NCBI RefSeq assembly: GCF_002863005.1
Contig: NZ_PKDG01000015.1
Span: forward strand, 124,001 to 188,000
DNA from: Pseudoxanthomonas sp.
GTDB lineage: Bacteria; Pseudomonadota; Gammaproteobacteria; Xanthomonadales; Xanthomonadaceae
DNA: 64,000 bases
Reading direction: 5' to 3'
Shown: positions 9,104 through 18,001 of the stretch, piece after piece
Numbering within the stretch: the first letter of the stretch is position 1
Layout: each line of letters starts with the position of its first letter
Translations under genes and position numbers: made by a program
Notes under the pieces: model-generated
Database searches by the model: none
What the model was told of the DNA's origin: nothing
The model's input: only the letters and a program-made list of their open reading frames with translations

Positions 9104-9559
9104 TCAGTCCTCGCCGATGTCCTCGTTCCACACCTCGGGATTGGCGCGGATGTAGTCGCCCAGCATGGTGATGCATTCCTCACTCTGCAGGTCGATGACG
9201 GTGACGCCCGACTCGCGCAGCCAGTTGATGCCGCCCTGGAACGTCACCGATTCCCCCACGACCACCGTGCCGATGTTGAACTGGCGCACCAGTCCGCTGC
9301 AGTACCAGCAAGGGGCCAGCGTGGTGACCATGATCGTGTCGCGGTAGCGGCGCTGGCGGCCGGACTTTCGGAAGGCATCGGTTTCGCCGTGCACGGAGGG
9401 ATCGCCTTCCTGGACGCGGCGGTTGTGGCCGCAGCCCAGCAGTCGGCCGTCCTGGTGGTAGAGCGCCGCGCCGATCGGGATGCCGCCTTCGGCCAGGCCC
9501 TGGCGGGCTTCGGCGATGGCGGTCTCGAGTAGGGCGCGATAGTCGGGCGTCGTGCTCAT
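9104..9559 (-). CDS. Nucleoside/cytosine deaminase family protein, resembling fungal cytosine deaminase
   Basis: A 151-residue zinc-dependent deaminase of the CDA superfamily. His57-X-Glu59 (HGE) and PCWYC (Cys84, Cys87) give the zinc ligands and the proton shuttle. The C-terminus, containing PEVWNEDIGED, is strikingly like that of yeast cytosine deaminase, as is the LAPCxxC region, while tRNA adenosine deaminase hallmarks are absent. It most likely converts cytosine to uracil or deaminates a related base; the substrate is inferred. The ATG at 9559 was preferred to an open extension to 9619, which would add 20 low-complexity residues. Confidence 0.82.
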   Translation of the reverse strand: MSTTPDYRALLETAIAEARQGLAEGGIPIGAALYHQDGRLLGCGHNRRVQEGDPSVHGETDAFRKSGRQRRYRDTIMVTTLAPCWYCSGLVRQFNIGTVVVGESVTFQGGINWLRESGVTVIDLQSEECITMLGDYIRANPEVWNEDIGED

Positions 9560-9698
9560 GGCGGCGTCGATCGGGGTGGTCGGGCGCGCAGCATCACATG
9601 GTGGAGAGTGTGATGCCACTCACGGCGTGCGTGCGCCGGACTGGTTAGAACACTCGACGTGCCGCGTGACGCGCACGGTGACCAGGGGAGTCGGGAGC

Positions 9699-11321
9699 GT
9701 GAAAAGGGGATTCAAGGACGTATCGCGCCGTACCGCCGGGTTGGCGGTGGGGTTCCTGCTGGGGTTGTCGCAGGCAGCGGGTGTGCAGGCGCAGACGATC
9801 GAGCAGGGGTTGTTGCAACTGGAGTGGGGCGACCCGCCGCGCGCTGCTGCAGGACAACCCCGGCTCGCGCCCCGCTTCAATGCCTCGTTGCTCAGGGACG
9901 ACGGCAGCCGCATCGCGCTCGATCCCGCGCAGGCGAAGCTGGCCGCCGGCGATCTCTACGTGCTGGCCAATCGCCGCGTCGCCGTGGCGTTCGCGCCGCA
10001 GGGTCGCGTGATGTCGTCCGCGCCCGCGATCCAGGCCATCGTGCCGGCGGACCGCGTCACCCAGTCCGCGCCGGTGCAGGGCGCCAGCGCGCGGGTGATG
10101 GCGGCCGCTCCCATCAGCGGGACCACGCGCTGGGTGACGTTGATGTGCAAGTTCAGCGACGTGGCAGAGGAGCAGAAGGACCAGGCGTTCTTCCAGTCGC
10201 AGTACGGCGAGGGCGTGGGCCAACTCGGGCACTACTGGCGCGAGGTGTCCTACAACAAGATCAACCTGACCGGCAGCACGGCACATGGTTGGTACGTGCT
10301 GCCGAGCCCGCGCTCGACCTACGTCACCATGGTCGACGGCAAGGAGAAGGCGGATCTGAACAAGCTGTTCGCCGACTGCGCGTCCGCGGCGCCGGCGACG
10401 CTCGACCTGAGTACGCCGGTCGGCATCAACATGATGTTCAATGGCCTGCTCGATGGTTATGCGTGGGGCGGACAGAGCTGCGCGACGGTGCGTGGCGTGC
10501 GCCTGTGCAAGCGGGTCACCTGGAACCCCCCCTGGTCCTTCGGCAACCTGGCGCCGCTGGCGCACGAAATGGGGCATGGCTACGGTTTGCCGCACTCGGA
10601 CAATTCCGATGGGGACGACGACACCTACGACAATCCGTGGGACGTCATGAGCGATGGCTGGTCCAACGCGGTGGGCGATGCGACCTATGGCACGCGCCCC
10701 AAGCACATCAACATCTTCCAGCGAAACCGGTTGAGCTGGGTCGATGCGCCGCGCCAGCGGGTCGTCATGCTCGGCGACCTGGCCACCCGCGACATCACGC
10801 TGGACTATGCGCACCTGGCGGCGTCGGCGAACGTGCAGATGCTGGTGCTTTCGCTGTCGCCCCAGCCCGATCCCTATGCGACGGTGGTCTACACGCTGGA
10901 AGCTCGCAAACGCGAGGGCACGTACGAGGGCAGGCTCGCCGGCGATGCGGTGATCATCCACAAGATCGAACGTTCCGGTACCGCCTACAGTGTCGATGCC
11001 GACGCGCCGCCGGCCAACCGCTCGAACAACGAAGGCTCGATGTTCAAGGTGGGCGAGCGCTGGGTCACGCCCGATGCTTCCTACGCGGTCATGATCAAGG
11101 CGCAGACCGCCACCGGCTTCGTGGTGACCGTCGGCCCCGCGCGGGTATCGGGCGGGCCATTGCCCGCGCTGGTCAAGCCCGCCACGGTGTCGGCGTCGTC
11201 GACACCCGCGTCCACCACCACGCCACCGGGGCGCGATGCCGCCGGGCGTGACGTGGCGCCCTCGCGATGCAGCGCGCGGCAGGGTGGAAGAACTGCCAAC
11301 TGCAGCGTGCGCGAGCGCTGA
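9699..11321 (+). CDS. Secreted putative metzincin-like zinc metalloprotease, copy 1
   Basis: A protein of about 540 residues with an N-terminal Sec signal (hydrophobic GLAVGFLLGLSQAAG then VQA-Q). The zinc site HEMGHGYGLPH spans 289-299 (His289, Glu290, His293, His299), the HEXXHXXGXXH pattern, and NPWDVMS at 312-318 looks like a Met-turn. WGGQSC...LCKR suggests a disulfide-bonded insert. The last 50 residues are Ser/Thr/Pro-rich with a final cysteine pair. M6-like or another metzincin family is possible; the substrate is unknown. The GTG at 9699 follows a purine-rich SD-like stretch; an in-frame GTG at 9678 is an alternative. The gene at 11543 is a close paralogue. Confidence 0.8.
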   Translation: MKRGFKDVSRRTAGLAVGFLLGLSQAAGVQAQTIEQGLLQLEWGDPPRAAAGQPRLAPRFNASLLRDDGSRIALDPAQAKLAAGDLYVLANRRVAVAFAPQGRVMSSAPAIQAIVPADRVTQSAPVQGASARVMAAAPISGTTRWVTLMCKFSDVAEEQKDQAFFQSQYGEGVGQLGHYWREVSYNKINLTGSTAHGWYVLPSPRSTYVTMVDGKEKADLNKLFADCASAAPATLDLSTPVGINMMFNGLLDGYAWGGQSCATVRGVRLCKRVTWNPPWSFGNLAPLAHEMGHGYGLPHSDNSDGDDDTYDNPWDVMSDGWSNAVGDATYGTRPKHINIFQRNRLSWVDAPRQRVVMLGDLATRDITLDYAHLAASANVQMLVLSLSPQPDPYATVVYTLEARKREGTYEGRLAGDAVIIHKIERSGTAYSVDADAPPANRSNNEGSMFKVGERWVTPDASYAVMIKAQTATGFVVTVGPARVSGGPLPALVKPATVSASSTPASTTTPPGRDAAGRDVAPSRCSARQGGRTANCSVRER

Positions 11322-11542
11322 CGCGTAGGGGTTTCCCCTACGTGATGCGGATATCCCCGACGCGGCGCGCGACGGCGCCGATCGACGAAAAGCGAAGGCG
11401 GTTCGCGCGCGAATGCTGACCTGCATCGCAGTTCGGAACATCCGCGCGAAAAACATGCGTTCGTGCGGTTCCGCGCCCTCAAGACCTCGTGATTCCCGCC
11501 GACACCCGACCATGGCGGCGTCATTTCGACCCGCTTCCATGA

Positions 11543-13237
11543 ATGGGGTCGCGCGTGGTCACACACGGATCGGGCGACATCCGGCGAACGCGTTGCCGCG
11601 CACTGTTCGCCGTCGGAATGTCGATCATTGGATGCATCGTTCCGCATCTTCCGCTGCGTGCGGAGACGGTGGTGCAGGGTACGCTGCAGCTGCAGTGGGC
11701 GGATCCGCCGCGTGCATTGCCCGGTCGCGTCCAGGCGGCGCCGCACCTCGATGCGTGGCTCGACATGGGGCCAGGGCAGCGCCTGCGCCTGGACGTGGGG
11801 CAGGCCAAGCGTGCGGCGGGCGACCTCTACGCCCTGGCCAACCGCCGCGTAGCGGTGTCGTACGCCGCGCACGGCGACGTGGCTGCCGGCGCCAAGGTGA
11901 TGGCGTCGGCCGGCGTCGCGCCGTCGATCAGCGCCATCGTGCCCACCGACACCCTGAAACCGCGAGCGCTCGCAGCCGGAGCCGACGGCCGCGTCATGGC
12001 GTCCGCGCCGATCCTGGGCGCAACGCGCTGGATCACGCTGATGTGCAAGTTCGCCGACATCGACGCCGAGCAGAAACCGCGCAGCTATTTCCAGGAACAG
12101 TACGGCACCGCGCCGGGCCAGCTGGGCCATTACTGGTCCGAAGTGTCGTACGGCCAGGTCAGCCTTGCCGGCAGTTCCGCGCATGGCTGGTACACGCTGC
12201 CGAAGCCGCGCTCCGCGTACCTGGCCGATGTCAATGGCAAGCAGAAGGCGCAGTTGTCCGAACTGTTCGCCGACTGTGCCGCGGCGGCCGATGCCGAGGT
12301 CGGGTTCGCGGGCATCCAGGGTGTCAACCTGATGTTCAACGGCGAGCTGGACGGCAATGCGTGGGGCGGCGGTGCCTGCACCACGCTGGACGGCGTCTAC
12401 ACGTGCACGCGCGTGACGTGGAGTCCGCCGTGGTCGTTCGCCAATCTCGCGCCGCTGGCACACGAGATGGGGCACGGCTACGGACTGCCGCATTCCAACA
12501 ATTCCGACGGCGACAGCGACACCTACGACAATCCCTGGGACGTGATGAGCGACGCGTGGCGCAATGCGACCAGCGACGCCACGTACGGGTTGCTGCCCAA
12601 GCACCCGAACATGTACCAGCGCGAGCGCCTCGGCTGGCTGCCCGCCGCGCGCAAGCGCGTCGTGGCTGCCGACAATCGCGACACGATGGAGTTCGTGCTG
12701 GATGCCGGCAGCTTGCTGAAGACGGCCAACACGCAGCTGGTGGTGCTAGCCCTGCCTGCGCAGCCCGACCCCTACAGAACGGTCATCTACACACTGGAGG
12801 CGCGCCGCCGTACCGGCACGTACGAGGCCAAGCTGGCGGGCGATGCCGTGATCATCCACAAGCTGGAAGACTACGGCATCGCCTACAGCGTCGATCGCGA
12901 TACGCCGGCGGCCAACTATTCCAGCAACGAAGGATCGATGCTGAAGGTCGGTGGACGCTGGAATACGCCCGATGAACTGCACTGGGTGGAAGTGGTCTCC
13001 GCCACGGCCGACGGCTTCGTCGTGCGGATCGGGCCGAAGCCGCGCTCGATGAGTTCGCCGGCGCCGGTGCTGGTGCGTCCCGCGACGGTCGCAGCGTCCT
13101 CGCCGCCGGCGTCGCGTCCGGCACCGTCGGTCCCCACCCCGGCCGCGCGCGCGGCGACCCCGCCTCGCCGGCGCGCCTGCGACGCGCTGCCGTCGTTGTT
13201 GCGCGTGGCGCCCCTGTGCACCTGGATGGAACGCTGA
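11543..13237 (+). CDS. Secreted putative metzincin-like zinc metalloprotease, copy 2
   Basis: A 564-residue paralogue of the preceding gene, collinear with it throughout. A signal peptide (RRTRCRALFAVGMSIIG, cleavage near RA-ET) is followed by the same N-domain blocks (LANRRVAV, RVMASAPI, RWITLMCKF), the zinc site HEMGHGYGLPH at 307-317, the NPWDVMS Met-turn motif and the C-terminal GDAVIIHK domain. The copies differ most in their Pro/Ala-rich tails; this one ends in an Arg-rich segment with two cysteines. The start at 11543 is tentative; a GTG four codons later also fits. Tandem duplication is the likely origin. Confidence 0.78.
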   Translation: MGSRVVTHGSGDIRRTRCRALFAVGMSIIGCIVPHLPLRAETVVQGTLQLQWADPPRALPGRVQAAPHLDAWLDMGPGQRLRLDVGQAKRAAGDLYALANRRVAVSYAAHGDVAAGAKVMASAGVAPSISAIVPTDTLKPRALAAGADGRVMASAPILGATRWITLMCKFADIDAEQKPRSYFQEQYGTAPGQLGHYWSEVSYGQVSLAGSSAHGWYTLPKPRSAYLADVNGKQKAQLSELFADCAAAADAEVGFAGIQGVNLMFNGELDGNAWGGGACTTLDGVYTCTRVTWSPPWSFANLAPLAHEMGHGYGLPHSNNSDGDSDTYDNPWDVMSDAWRNATSDATYGLLPKHPNMYQRERLGWLPAARKRVVAADNRDTMEFVLDAGSLLKTANTQLVVLALPAQPDPYRTVIYTLEARRRTGTYEAKLAGDAVIIHKLEDYGIAYSVDRDTPAANYSSNEGSMLKVGGRWNTPDELHWVEVVSATADGFVVRIGPKPRSMSSPAPVLVRPATVAASSPPASRPAPSVPTPAARAATPPRRRACDALPSLLRVAPLCTWMER

Positions 13238-13314
13238 GCCACGCGCGATCGCGCAACCGGGTGGGGCGCGCTGCACCGCCGCGTCGTGCGTGGGCGGCCG
13301 ACGGCGGGTAGTGC

Positions 13315-13320
13315 GATAAT
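13315..13320 (+). promoter_or_regulatory. Putative extended -10 box of ubiE (leaderless start)
   Basis: GATAAT preceded by TGC (an extended -10, TGn) lies six bases before the ubiE ATG. Transcription would start at the ATG itself. No Shine-Dalgarno sequence is available in the six bases between. Confidence 0.45.
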
Positions 13321-13326
13321 CCGGCC

Positions 13327-14088
13327 ATGAGCGAATCCCCCTACGAACGCGGTACCACCCATTTCGGCTTCCGCGACGTCGCCGCCAAGGACAAGCAGAA
13401 GCTGGTGGGCGAAGTCTTCACGTCGGTCGCCGGCAAGTACGACCTGATGAACGACCTGATGAGCCTCGGCATCCATCGGGTGTGGAAGCGCTACTTCGTC
13501 AGCACCTGCCAGGTGAAGCGTGGCGACCGCGTGCTCGACCTTGCGGGTGGCACGGGCGACATCGCGGCGTTGCTGAAGGATCGGGTGGGCGATACCGGCC
13601 AGATCATCCTGGGCGACATCAACGCCGGCATGTTGTCGGTGGGCCGCGACCGCATGACCGATCGCGGCGTGGTGCAGGGGCTGGAGTACGTGCAGTGCAA
13701 CGCGGAAGCGCTGCCTTTCCCCGATGCGAGTTTCGACCTGGTCACCATCGCCTTCGGGCTGCGCAACGTGACCGACAAGGAAGCGGCGCTGCGCGACATG
13801 TACCGCGTGCTGAAGATCGGCGGGCAGGCGCGGGTGCTCGAGTTCTCCGAAGTCACCGTCGACTGGTTCAAGCCGGTCTACGATTTCCACTCGTTCAAGG
13901 TGCTGCCGAAGCTGGGGCAGTTGTTCGCGCAGGACGCCGGCAGTTACCAGTACCTCGCCGAGAGCATCCGCAAGCACCCGCCGCAGGCCGAACTGCAGGG
14001 CATGATGGATGCGGCCGGCTTCGCGCGGACCGGTTACAAGAACCTGTCCGCAGGCATCGTGGCCATCCATACCGGCTACAAGGTCTGA
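13327..14088 (+). CDS. ubiE: Ubiquinone/menaquinone biosynthesis C-methyltransferase UbiE
   Basis: UbiE methylates the benzoquinol ring in ubiquinone synthesis (and demethylmenaquinol where present), using S-adenosylmethionine, at the cytoplasmic face of the membrane. The protein is 253 residues. The N-terminal block THFGFRDV, the FTSVAGKYDLMNDLMSLG signature and the SAM site VLDLAGGTGDIA are all present, as is the C-terminal ESIRKHPPQAEL. The start at 13327 fits homologues and lies directly behind a -10-like sequence. Confidence 0.96.
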   Translation: MSESPYERGTTHFGFRDVAAKDKQKLVGEVFTSVAGKYDLMNDLMSLGIHRVWKRYFVSTCQVKRGDRVLDLAGGTGDIAALLKDRVGDTGQIILGDINAGMLSVGRDRMTDRGVVQGLEYVQCNAEALPFPDASFDLVTIAFGLRNVTDKEAALRDMYRVLKIGGQARVLEFSEVTVDWFKPVYDFHSFKVLPKLGQLFAQDAGSYQYLAESIRKHPPQAELQGMMDAAGFARTGYKNLSAGIVAIHTGYKV

Positions 14089-14147
14089 AAAAGGGGCCGA
14101 GCGCTCTGCAGAAGCGCCGCATGGGCGCGATGCTTTTCCGTCACCCC

Positions 14148-14208
14148 GATCGAGGGCATCGCGGGCATGGCCCGCTCCTGCAAGGCGCCACGGAGCAGGC
14201 GCCCGACG
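14148..14208 (+). repeat. Degenerate repeat of the GGAGCGGGCCATGCCCG family
   Basis: Read on the minus strand, this segment has GCAGGAGCGGGCCATGCCCG followed by CGATGCCCTCGAT, matching the repeat after glnE (36864-36979). It is partial and lacks a clean GTAG head. It sits in the 191-base gap between ubiE and the M1 aminopeptidase gene. Confidence 0.55.
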
Positions 14209-14240
14209 GCCAACGGCAAGGCAGCCCCGGCCCGGCGCGG

Positions 14241-14246
14241 TAAACT
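14241..14246 (+). promoter_or_regulatory. Putative -10 box of the M1 aminopeptidase gene
   Basis: TAAACT lies 33 bases before the ATG at 14280, with a GGAAG Shine-Dalgarno-like sequence near 14268 in the leader. No convincing -35 box is seen. Confidence 0.3.
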
Positions 14247-14279
14247 AGGCACTTCCCCCGTATCGCTGGAAGTCCCCTG

Positions 14280-16193
14280 ATGCGTTCTCTGGCTTTGCTG
14301 TTGTCCTGCGCCGCCGTGCTGGCGGCCGGTTGTTCCAAGGAACCCGAACCCGCCCCCGTGGCCGCCACGCCCAAGCCCGCCGCCGCTGCGCCCGTCGACC
14401 ACGACGAGCACTCCTACGCCGAGCCGCAGAAAGTGGCCATCGACGACCTGGCGCTGGACATCGCGGTCGATTTCGACGCCAAGACCATCGGCGGGACCGC
14501 CACCTACACGCTGGACTGGAAGGACAAGGCCGCTACCCGCCTGGTGCTGGACACGCGCGACCTGACCATCGCGAAGGTCGAGGGCGAGGCCAATGGCGCC
14601 TGGGCGCCGCTGCAGTACGCCCTGGCCCCGAAGGACGCGGTGCTGGGCAGCAAGCTGACCATCGAAACGCCGGCACGCAACGCCAAGGTCCGCGTCACCT
14701 ACACCAGTTCGCCGGAGGCCTCGGGCCTGCAGTGGCTGACGCCGGAGATGACCGAAGGCAAGCAACTGCCCTTCATGTTCAGCCAGTCGCAGCAGATCCA
14801 TGCACGCAGCTGGGTGCCGCTGCAGGACACGCCGCAGGTGCGCTACACCTACAGCGCGCACGTGACCTCGCGCCCGGACGTGATGGTGCTGATGAGCGCT
14901 GACAACGATCCGGCCGCGGCGCGTGATGGCGACTACACCTTCAAGATGCCGCAGAAGATCCCGTCGTACCTGATGGCGATCGCCGCCGGCGACCTGGTCT
15001 TCAAGCCGATCTCCGCGCGCAGCGGCGTGTGGGCCGAGCCGGCGATGGTCGACAAGGCCACGAAGGAGTTCGAAGACACCGAGAAGATGATCGCCGCCAC
15101 CGAGCAGCTGTACGGCCCCTACCGCTGGGACCGCTACGACATGCTGGTGCTGCCGCCGTCGTTCCCGTACGGCGGCATGGAAAACCCGCGCCTGAGCTTC
15201 ATCACCCCGACCGTGATCGTCGGCGACAAGACGCTGGTCTCGCTGATCGCGCACGAGCTGGCGCACAGCTGGTCGGGCAACCTGGTGACGTTCTCCAGCG
15301 CCAAGCATGGCTGGCTCAACGAAGGCTTCACTAGCTACGTCGAGAACCGCATCGTCGAAGCGCTCTACGGCAAGGAGACGTCCAGCATGGAGTACTCCAT
15401 CGCCCGCAACAGCCTGAAGAAGGAAATCGGCACGATGCCGGAGGCGACGCAGTCGCTGGCGGTCAAGCCGGGCACGACGCTGGATGCGGATGATGCGCTC
15501 AGCGCGGTCTCGTACGACAAGGGCGCCTGGTTCCTGCAGTTCCTCGAGGAGCGCTTCGGTCGCCAGGAGTTCGACGCCTTCCTGCGCGGCTACTTCGACC
15601 ACTTCGCATTCCAGAGCATCACCACCGAACAGTTCCTCGACTACGCGAAGAAGAACCTGTTCGACAAGCATCCCAACCTGGTCACCGATGCCGAAATCCA
15701 GGCGTGGGTATACGGCACGGGCATTCCGGCCAACGCACCGCAGGTGCAGTCGCGCGGCTTCTCCAACACCGATACCGCGCGCATCGCCTGGCAGGGCAGC
15801 GGCCAACTGCCCAATCCCCAGCTGACCGGCGGATGGGTCACCCAGCAATGGGTGCATTTCCTCGAAGGCATGGGCGAGAAGCTGACCGTCGAACAGCTCA
15901 AGCAGTTGGACGACGCCTACCACTTCACCGGCACCGCCAACGGCGAGATCGCGATGCGCTGGTACCCGCTGACCATCCGCAGCGGCTACGTCGAGGCGCG
16001 TCCGGAGATCGCCCGGTTCATCGAGCGCGTGGGACGTCGCAAGCTGATCATGCCGATCTACGAGGAACTGGTGAAGACGCCCGAAGGCTTGGCGCTGGCC
16101 AAGGAGAGCTTCGCGCGTGCCAGGCCGGGGTACCACCCGATCACGACCGGGTCGGTCGAGGCCTTGCTGGCGAAGGCATCCGCGGCGCCCTGA
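14280..16193 (+). CDS. M1 family aminopeptidase lipoprotein (leukotriene A4 hydrolase-like)
   Basis: A 637-residue zinc aminopeptidase. The signal peptide ends in a lipobox (LAAGC, Cys19), so it is lipid-anchored, probably in the outer membrane facing the periplasm. The substrate-binding GGMEN block precedes HELAH at 325-329 (zinc ligands His325 and His329, catalytic Glu326), and the third ligand is Glu348 in LNEGF. The C-terminal helical domain is of the leukotriene A4 hydrolase type, consistent with the length. It should release N-terminal residues from peptides. The alpha/beta hydrolase gene begins three bases after the stop, so they are one operon. Confidence 0.92.
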   Translation: MRSLALLLSCAAVLAAGCSKEPEPAPVAATPKPAAAAPVDHDEHSYAEPQKVAIDDLALDIAVDFDAKTIGGTATYTLDWKDKAATRLVLDTRDLTIAKVEGEANGAWAPLQYALAPKDAVLGSKLTIETPARNAKVRVTYTSSPEASGLQWLTPEMTEGKQLPFMFSQSQQIHARSWVPLQDTPQVRYTYSAHVTSRPDVMVLMSADNDPAAARDGDYTFKMPQKIPSYLMAIAAGDLVFKPISARSGVWAEPAMVDKATKEFEDTEKMIAATEQLYGPYRWDRYDMLVLPPSFPYGGMENPRLSFITPTVIVGDKTLVSLIAHELAHSWSGNLVTFSSAKHGWLNEGFTSYVENRIVEALYGKETSSMEYSIARNSLKKEIGTMPEATQSLAVKPGTTLDADDALSAVSYDKGAWFLQFLEERFGRQEFDAFLRGYFDHFAFQSITTEQFLDYAKKNLFDKHPNLVTDAEIQAWVYGTGIPANAPQVQSRGFSNTDTARIAWQGSGQLPNPQLTGGWVTQQWVHFLEGMGEKLTVEQLKQLDDAYHFTGTANGEIAMRWYPLTIRSGYVEARPEIARFIERVGRRKLIMPIYEELVKTPEGLALAKESFARARPGYHPITTGSVEALLAKASAAP

Positions 16194-16196
16194 CGC

Positions 16197-17174
16197 ATGA
16201 GGCGTCGCGTGCCCCGCGCATGGACGGCCGCCCTGGGGGTGGCCGTTCTTGTTTGCGCGCTGGCGCTGTGGACGTGGCGCGATCCGATGGCACCGCTGCG
16301 CGTGGGCATGGCCGCGGAGGGATGGTGGATCGGGCTGTCCGAGCATCGCGTCGTGGTCGGCGACCACCGCTGGGCGTACGACGAACGGGAGGCGAAGGCA
16401 CCTGCAGCGCCCACCGTGGTGATGGTGCATGGGTTCACCGGCAGCAAGGAGAACTGGTATCCGCTGGCGGAGCGGTTGGGCGGGCACTACCGCCTGGTCA
16501 TTCCCGATCTGCCGGGGTGGGGCGAAAGCCAGCGACGGGATGGTGCCGATTACGGCTTCAAGGCGCAGGCCGCGCGACTGGCGGCATTCCTGCGGGAGAT
16601 CCGCCGCGATGGCAGTCCGATCGTGCTGCTGGGGCATTCGATGGGCGGTGGCATCGTCGCGATCACCGCGGCCGATCATCCTGACCTCGTGGCGCGGGTC
16701 GGCCTGATCGACGCGGCGGGCGTGCGGTTCAAGGACAACACGTTCGGTATCGACGTGCTGGCGGGCGGGAATCCTTTCGCGGTCCACGATGCGGCATCGC
16801 TGCAGCGCTATCTGGACACGGTCTTCCACGACCGCACGACGCAACCCGCCATTCCCTGGCCCGCCTCGCAGGCGGTGATCGACTGGCGCATCGCACAGGC
16901 GCCGTTCGAACAGCGCGTGCTCGACCGCATCGGGCGCAGCGACGAGCGCTTCGTGCCCGGCGAGCGTGCGGCGCTGATCCGCCAGCCCGCCCTGTTGCTG
17001 TGGTGCCGGCAGGACCGCGTGATCGATCCCAGCGCGATGGTCCTTTACGCCGCAAAGATGCCGCAGGCGATCCAGGTTTCACTGGACGGTTGCGGCCATA
17101 TGTCCATCATGGAAAAACCCGACGACGTGGCGGCCGCGGTCGCCCTGTTGATCCAGCGAGGCATCTCCCGATGA
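16197..17174 (+). CDS. Alpha/beta hydrolase, probably membrane-anchored
   Basis: A 325-residue alpha/beta-fold hydrolase. An uncleaved or cleaved hydrophobic segment (TAALGVAVLVCALALW) at residues 9-24 points to the periplasm or inner membrane. VMVHGFTGSKENW forms the oxyanion region, Ser148 in GHSMGGG is the nucleophile, and CGHMSIMEKP near the end holds the catalytic His. This resembles monoglyceride-lipase-like or PHB-depolymerase-like hydrolases, but the substrate cannot be read from the sequence. The stop overlaps the next start (ATGA). Confidence 0.85.
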   Translation: MRRRVPRAWTAALGVAVLVCALALWTWRDPMAPLRVGMAAEGWWIGLSEHRVVVGDHRWAYDEREAKAPAAPTVVMVHGFTGSKENWYPLAERLGGHYRLVIPDLPGWGESQRRDGADYGFKAQAARLAAFLREIRRDGSPIVLLGHSMGGGIVAITAADHPDLVARVGLIDAAGVRFKDNTFGIDVLAGGNPFAVHDAASLQRYLDTVFHDRTTQPAIPWPASQAVIDWRIAQAPFEQRVLDRIGRSDERFVPGERAALIRQPALLLWCRQDRVIDPSAMVLYAAKMPQAIQVSLDGCGHMSIMEKPDDVAAAVALLIQRGISR

Positions 17175-17911
17175 AGAAGAACACGACATCCCTCCTGTTG
17201 CTGGCCCTCACGTGTGCGCTGGCGACGTCCGGTTGCGGCGACCGCGAGGCCGAACGCGCCGCCGCGGCGGCGGCCGAGGCCGCCGCCGTCGAGCAGCAGG
17301 CGGACGAACTGGCGAAGAAGTACGACAGTGCCGTGGCCGCCAGCGACTGGGACATGGCGCGCATCCACGGCGTCGCACTCGTCGACCAGTATCCGCAGAG
17401 CGCCGCCGCCGCACGCATCGGGCCCTCGCTGGCCGAGGTGAAAGCCAAGGCCGAGGGCGCGCGCGAGCAGCGGCGGATGGAGATGCTGTGGGACTACTCG
17501 CAGGTCGCGGCCGACGGCGGCACCCAGCGCTCCGCTTCCATCCTGAGCAAGGAGCCCGTCGACGTGGACGGCAGCGGCGCCAAGCCGGTGCAACTGGTGT
17601 TCCGCGACCATCCCAAGTGGAAGCGCAGCAGCTACCTGGTGCTGCAGGCCAGCGACTTCGCCAAGGCGTGCTACGGCCGCTGCCAGGTCACGGTGATCGC
17701 GGATGCCGCCGCACCGAAGCGGATGTCGGCCAATCGGCCCGACACCGACGAAGCCATCGCGATGTTCATCGACGACAACAAGGCGCTGTGGCGCCTCGCG
17801 CGCAAGACCCGGGTCCTTGAGATCGAGTTTCCCGTGAAGGATGGCAGCACGCGCAAGGCCGTGTTCGAGACCGGCGGGCTGGATGGCAGCCAGATGCCCG
17901 GGTGGGACTGA
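17171..17911 (+). CDS. Lipoprotein of unknown function
   Basis: A 246-residue protein with a lipobox (ATSGC, Cys19 or so) and an Ala/Glu-rich helical segment just after it (RAAAAAAEAAAVEQQADELAKK is helix- or coiled-coil-prone; only its character is noted here). The middle has RQE-rich helix then a beta-rich half with SYLVLQASDF and CYGRCQV. I do not recognise a characterised family. The ATG overlaps the hydrolase stop by four bases, which suggests coupled translation and possibly a joint role with the two preceding envelope hydrolases. Confidence 0.72.
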   Translation: MKKNTTSLLLLALTCALATSGCGDREAERAAAAAAEAAAVEQQADELAKKYDSAVAASDWDMARIHGVALVDQYPQSAAAARIGPSLAEVKAKAEGAREQRRMEMLWDYSQVAADGGTQRSASILSKEPVDVDGSGAKPVQLVFRDHPKWKRSSYLVLQASDFAKACYGRCQVTVIADAAAPKRMSANRPDTDEAIAMFIDDNKALWRLARKTRVLEIEFPVKDGSTRKAVFETGGLDGSQMPGWD

Positions 17912-18001
17912 GGGATCGGGAGGGCGGCCATCGTCGGAGCCGCCGGACGCGATCGCGACGCGCCGAGCTTCGCGGCCGTCGCCAGGCAGGCGCGCTGTCC
18001 G

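Noticed and set aside
14076-16844. A 922-codon open frame on the minus strand
   Set aside because: It is antisense to the M1 aminopeptidase and the hydrolase; composition is His/Arg/Asp-rich without motifs, as expected of a GC-rich shadow.
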